From assembly GCA_022647575.1 (NCBI GenBank), contig JALCKY010000003.1, positions 145,001 through 209,000 of the forward strand: a DNA stretch of 64,000 nucleotides, read 5' to 3'. Of this stretch, positions 61,002 through 64,000 are shown one piece after another (positions within the stretch are counted from its first letter, which is position 1; every line of letters starts with the position of its first letter). This DNA is from Lachnospiraceae bacterium (lineage in GTDB: Bacteria > Bacillota > Clostridia > Lachnospirales > Lachnospiraceae). A program made the position numbers and the translations under genes. The notes under the pieces are model-generated. The model had not been told where the DNA came from, did no database searches, and saw nothing but the letters and a program-made list of their open reading frames with translations.

Positions 61002-62145
61002 TCAGTTTTCTCCCGCCAGCTTCCTTCACGGCGGAAACTGCTGCGTCGATCTCCTCTTCGGTATTGAACCAGGAAAAGCTGAACCGTACCGCTCCCTGCT
61101 GCGTCGTTCCCAGTGCCTCATGCATGCGCGGCGCACAGTGTGCCCCCGGCCTCGTGGCAATTCCGTAGGTCCGGAAAAGTTCGTCGGATACGGCGCCCGA
61201 TTCATAATCACGGATGTTCAGGGCAACGGTCGGCGCATGGAGTTTCCCGGAAAAGTCACCGTAGATTTTCACGCCGTCAGTCCCGGATACGCCTTCATAG
61301 AACCGCCGCATCAGCGCCGTTTCTTTTTCACGGATCACGGAGATTCCCGTTTCTTTGATGAAATCAAGGGCGGCAGACAGCCCCGCAATTCCGTGACTGT
61401 TGAGCGTTCCGGCCTCCAGCCGGGTCGGATATTCTTCCGGCTGGCTCTTCAGATAGCTCTGCACGCCGGTTCCGCCGGTCTTCCACGGACGGATCTCCAC
61501 GCCTTCCCGCAGAAGAAGTGCTCCGGTGCCCTGCGGTCCCATGAGGCCCTTGTGTCCCGAGAAGCACAGAACGTCTATGTTCATTTCCTGCATATTGATT
61601 TCCAGGCAGCCGGCCGTCTGGGATGCATCGGCAATAAAAATCAGTCCGTGCCTGCGGGCGATATCTCCGATTTCCGCCAGGTCGTTTACATTTCCGGTCA
61701 GATTGGAAGCATGCGTGCAGACGATGGCCTTTGTATTGGGGCGGATCCGTTCCTCAAAATCTCCGATACGGATTTTTCCGTCGCGGTCGGCCGGCACGAA
61801 ATCCAGTCCGACGTTTTTTTCCGCCTGCAGGCGGTACAGAGGACGCAGAACGGAATTATGCTCCATGTCCGTGGAGATCACATGGTCTCCTTCGGAAATG
61901 ATTCCGTTGATGGCAATATTCAGGGATTCCGTCGCATTTGCCGTGAAGACGGCATGGTCCGCACGGGAGCAGCCGAACATTTCTGCCAGCTTCTGCCGGG
62001 TGCCGAAAACGGAGCGGGAAGCATCCAGTGAACTTTCGTGCGTTCCCCTTGCCGCATTTCCGAAAGTGGTCATCGCTTCCGTGACCGCATCGATGACCTG
62101 CTGAGGCTTATGAATGGTTGTTGCCGCATTGTCGAGATAAATCAT
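61002..62145 (-). CDS. Class V aminotransferase / cysteine desulfurase-like protein (frameshifted at the C-terminus)
   Basis: About 380 residues. IYLDNAATTIHKPQQVIDAV, ADASQTAGCLEIN and the PLP lysine in CFSGHKGLMGPQGTGAL are typical of CsdB/SufS-like desulfurases; RPGAHCAPRMHEALGT carries the likely active-site Cys. An extra base near 61025 makes the frame run on into the next gene by 56 bases; correction ends it VKELAGEN at 61002. It may supply sulfur for the double-cubane clusters (inference). AAAGGAACGCT precedes ATG 62145. Confidence 0.82.
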
Positions 62146-62217
62146 AGCGTTCCTTTCCCGTTCAGATACTGTATAAAAAACCGAACCGCCCTGATCCGCG
62201 GTTCATGCATACGGGTT

Positions 62218-63012
62218 TCATGCATAAAGGGATGAGGCAATCAGCGCCGCGCCTTCCGCTCCGGCATAGCGTCCTTCTTCGCAGGTCCTGACCGGAACCT
62301 TCAGCGCTTCCGAAAGCGCGCTTCTTAAATATTCAATGCCGCACAGACCGCCGGTGAGACAGGCTGTCGTTCCTTCATAAGGAAGACGTCCGGCCTGCGA
62401 TGCTACTTTTGTCACGATTGAATTCACGACGGCATAGGCGATATTTTCTTTCTTCTCGCCACGCCCGATCAGACTGGTCACTTCGGATTCCGCAAAGACC
62501 GTGCAGAGCGAACTGATGGACGTGCTGCCGCCTTCAGATGCAAGAGCGCAGAGTTCCCGGACGTCCACCGCCAGCGTATTGGCCATGATTTCGAGGAAGC
62601 GTCCCGTTCCGGCAGAACATTTGTCGTTCATGACAAAATCCTTGACGCTGCCGTCTTCCACGGAAATCAGCTTCGTATCCTGTCCTCCGATGTCAATGAC
62701 CGTCATGGCGGAAAGCCCGTGGATATGGCAGGCCCCTTTGGCATGGCAGGTGATCTCCGTCACGCATTTGTCCGCATACGGCACCGAAATGCGCCCGTAG
62801 CCTGTCGCAACGACTGCCGTATTGTCTTCCCCGCAGCCTCTTTCCAGAATGGCCTTCCGGATGTCCTCTGCCGTTCCGATGCTGCTCCATCCGGTAGCCT
62901 GAAGCAGGCGGAAGCAGACCGCTCCTTCCCTGTCCATGACGACCGTCTTGGCGCAGGTGGAGCCGATATCGATTCCTGCAAAATATTTAATATCCCTCAA
63001 ATTATTTTTCAT
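62218..63012 (-). CDS. Acyl-CoA dehydratase activase-like ATPase (HgdC/archerase type)
   Basis: 264 residues of the ASKHA fold. The phosphate loops are GIDIGSTCAKTVVMD and VIDIGGQDTKLI, and NDKCSAGTGRFLEIM supplies one of the Cys residues; the second is in SSLCTVFAESEV. A dimer holds one [4Fe-4S] cluster and injects electrons into the dehydratase or double-cubane partner upon ATP hydrolysis. It is the first gene of the operon. The site before ATG 63012 (TTAGAGTAG) is weak. Confidence 0.87.
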   Translation of the reverse strand: MKNNLRDIKYFAGIDIGSTCAKTVVMDREGAVCFRLLQATGWSSIGTAEDIRKAILERGCGEDNTAVVATGYGRISVPYADKCVTEITCHAKGACHIHGLSAMTVIDIGGQDTKLISVEDGSVKDFVMNDKCSAGTGRFLEIMANTLAVDVRELCALASEGGSTSISSLCTVFAESEVTSLIGRGEKKENIAYAVVNSIVTKVASQAGRLPYEGTTACLTGGLCGIEYLRSALSEALKVPVRTCEEGRYAGAEGAALIASSLYA

Positions 63013-63176
63013 CTACTCTAATGTATCATGAAGAAGGGCATTTGAGAAATTGATAATCCGCCCTCTTTTGGTTCATTTATCTGTTTTATCTATAAACTAA
63101 TTCTTTTTTATCTATTTTTATCCCATCCGTCCTTTTTGCGTTAAAATGGAAGCAGTTCCCGGATCAGGAGGTTTCC

Positions 63177-64000
63177 ATGGAATTCAGACAGCTGGAATTA
63201 TTCATTGCCGTTGCAAATGAAAAAAATTTCTCCAAGGCCGCGGAGGATGTTTTCCTCTCCCAGTCCACGGTCAGCACCCATATCCGGAATCTTGAGAAAG
63301 AGCTCGGAAAGACACTGCTTGAGCGTTCGACGAAATCCGTTCGCCTGACGGAAGACGGGGAAATATTCCTGAAATATGCCAGACGGATCATGGACATGAA
63401 AGAAGCCGCGCTTCAGGCGCTTTCCGGCACGGCGGAATCCATCCTGCACATCGGGGCTTCCACGATTCCTTCCGGCTATCTTCTTCCGCCGGTCATGGGC
63501 GCCTATCACGAAAACCATGCCGGCATTTATTTCGATATCAGTCAGGGCGACTCCCAGTCGATCCTGCAGAAGGTCCAGGACGGAACGGTGGAATTCGGCA
63601 TTGTCGGCCAGAAAGAAAATGCCTCCAAATGCACTTTCCTTCCTTTCTGCTCCGACCAGCTGATGCTGATTACCCCTTCGAATGATCATTATCTGGAACT
63701 GAAAAAGAAAAATCCTGAAATCGCAGATCTCCTGCAGGAACCAATCATCCTCCGGGAAAACGGGTCCGGCACTCAGAAGGCGGCTGACCGTTTCCTGGAA
63801 GGGATCCATGTCGGTCCCGAAAAGCTCCGCGTCATCGCGCGGAACAACGATCTGGAATCCATCAAGCGGATGGTTGCCGACGGCGTGGGTATTTCCATCA
63901 TGTCGGAATATGCCGTGCAGGACCTGATCCAGCGGGGGCAGATTCTGGCCTATCCTCTCCAGAGCAGGTTCCGCCGGAAATTCTATCTGACCTATTTAAA
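63177..64000 (+). CDS. LysR-family regulator, cut by the right window edge
   Basis: At least 274 residues. The N-terminal HTH (MEFRQLELFIAVANEKNFSKAAEDVFLSQSTVSTHI) is complete and an effector domain follows (LHIGASTIPSGYLLPPVM, FGIVGQKEN), resembling CysB/CysL-like regulators of sulfur or selenium metabolism. It is divergent from the double-cubane operon across 164 bases that contain several TTTATCTAT boxes (63075-63125) and is the likely regulator of that operon. CAGGAGGTTTCC precedes the ATG. Confidence 0.85.
   Translation, partial: MEFRQLELFIAVANEKNFSKAAEDVFLSQSTVSTHIRNLEKELGKTLLERSTKSVRLTEDGEIFLKYARRIMDMKEAALQALSGTAESILHIGASTIPSGYLLPPVMGAYHENHAGIYFDISQGDSQSILQKVQDGTVEFGIVGQKENASKCTFLPFCSDQLMLITPSNDHYLELKKKNPEIADLLQEPIILRENGSGTQKAADRFLEGIHVGPEKLRVIARNNDLESIKRMVADGVGISIMSEYAVQDLIQRGQILAYPLQSRFRRKFYLTYL

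Overview
The window is a 64 kb stretch of a moderately GC-rich (roughly 50 %) chromosome from an anaerobic Bacillota, most likely a gut fermenter related to Erysipelotrichales or Lachnospirales. The evidence is strong GGAGG-type ribosome sites, textbook TTGACA/TATAAT promoters, YesMN-type two-component regulators, a double-cubane-cluster reductase with its ATP-dependent activase, a DUF1667 oxidoreductase and several ABC sugar importers. I infer the group from gene content only. I see no rRNA, tRNA or CRISPR array.

Layout. 1-5.3 kb: two sensor kinases, a methyltransferase and a membrane acyltransferase. 5.4-6.1 kb: a YoaK-like membrane protein with what looks like a leaderless message. 6.1-11.7 kb: a divergent SorC-controlled sugar locus (FGGY kinase and UlaE-like epimerase one way; regulator, class II aldolase, short archaeal-type triose-phosphate isomerase and YjbQ protein the other). 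11.7-21 kb: RclA, an orphan HicB, a psicose 3-epimerase-like enzyme, and a ROK-regulated rare-sugar operon (PfkB kinase, allulose/ribulose-phosphate epimerase, hexuloisomerase-like SIS protein, lyxose isomerase, fucose-isomerase-like protein, unusual BirA-like protein). 21-25.2 kb: GlpA/GlpB-like oxidoreductases with an MFS carrier. 25.3-28.2 kb: NUDIX, TetR, [4Fe-4S] aldo-keto reductase, flavodoxin. 28.3-32.1 kb: iron alcohol dehydrogenase, CmpB-like membrane protein, SPFH protein and a ribbon-helix-helix protein. 32.1-43.9 kb: an alpha-glucan/sucrose region (ABC importer, GH13_31 glucosidase, MFS carrier, amylosucrase, LacI regulator, YesL, MalQ). 44-53.5 kb: a YtfQRT/YjfF-like ABC importer with its own two-component system and a second binding protein. 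53.6-58.7 kb: AraC regulator, IS30 element, glycogen phosphorylase. 58.7-64 kb: HD protein, then DUF3343 / double-cubane reductase / cysteine desulfurase / activase opposite a LysR regulator cut by the window edge.

How it works together. Most of the window serves uptake and breakdown of sugars and alpha-glucans, with one local regulator per operon and operator palindromes visible at several of them. The redox genes (Fe-ADH, [4Fe-4S] AKR plus flavodoxin, GlpAB-like pair, double-cubane module) suit a fermenter disposing of electrons.

A caution for every user. At least fifteen genes carry small indels, mostly in short homopolymers, with conserved protein motifs intact on both sides. This looks like uncorrected sequencing error more than gene decay. 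I annotate such genes as one coding region and give the approximate break point.
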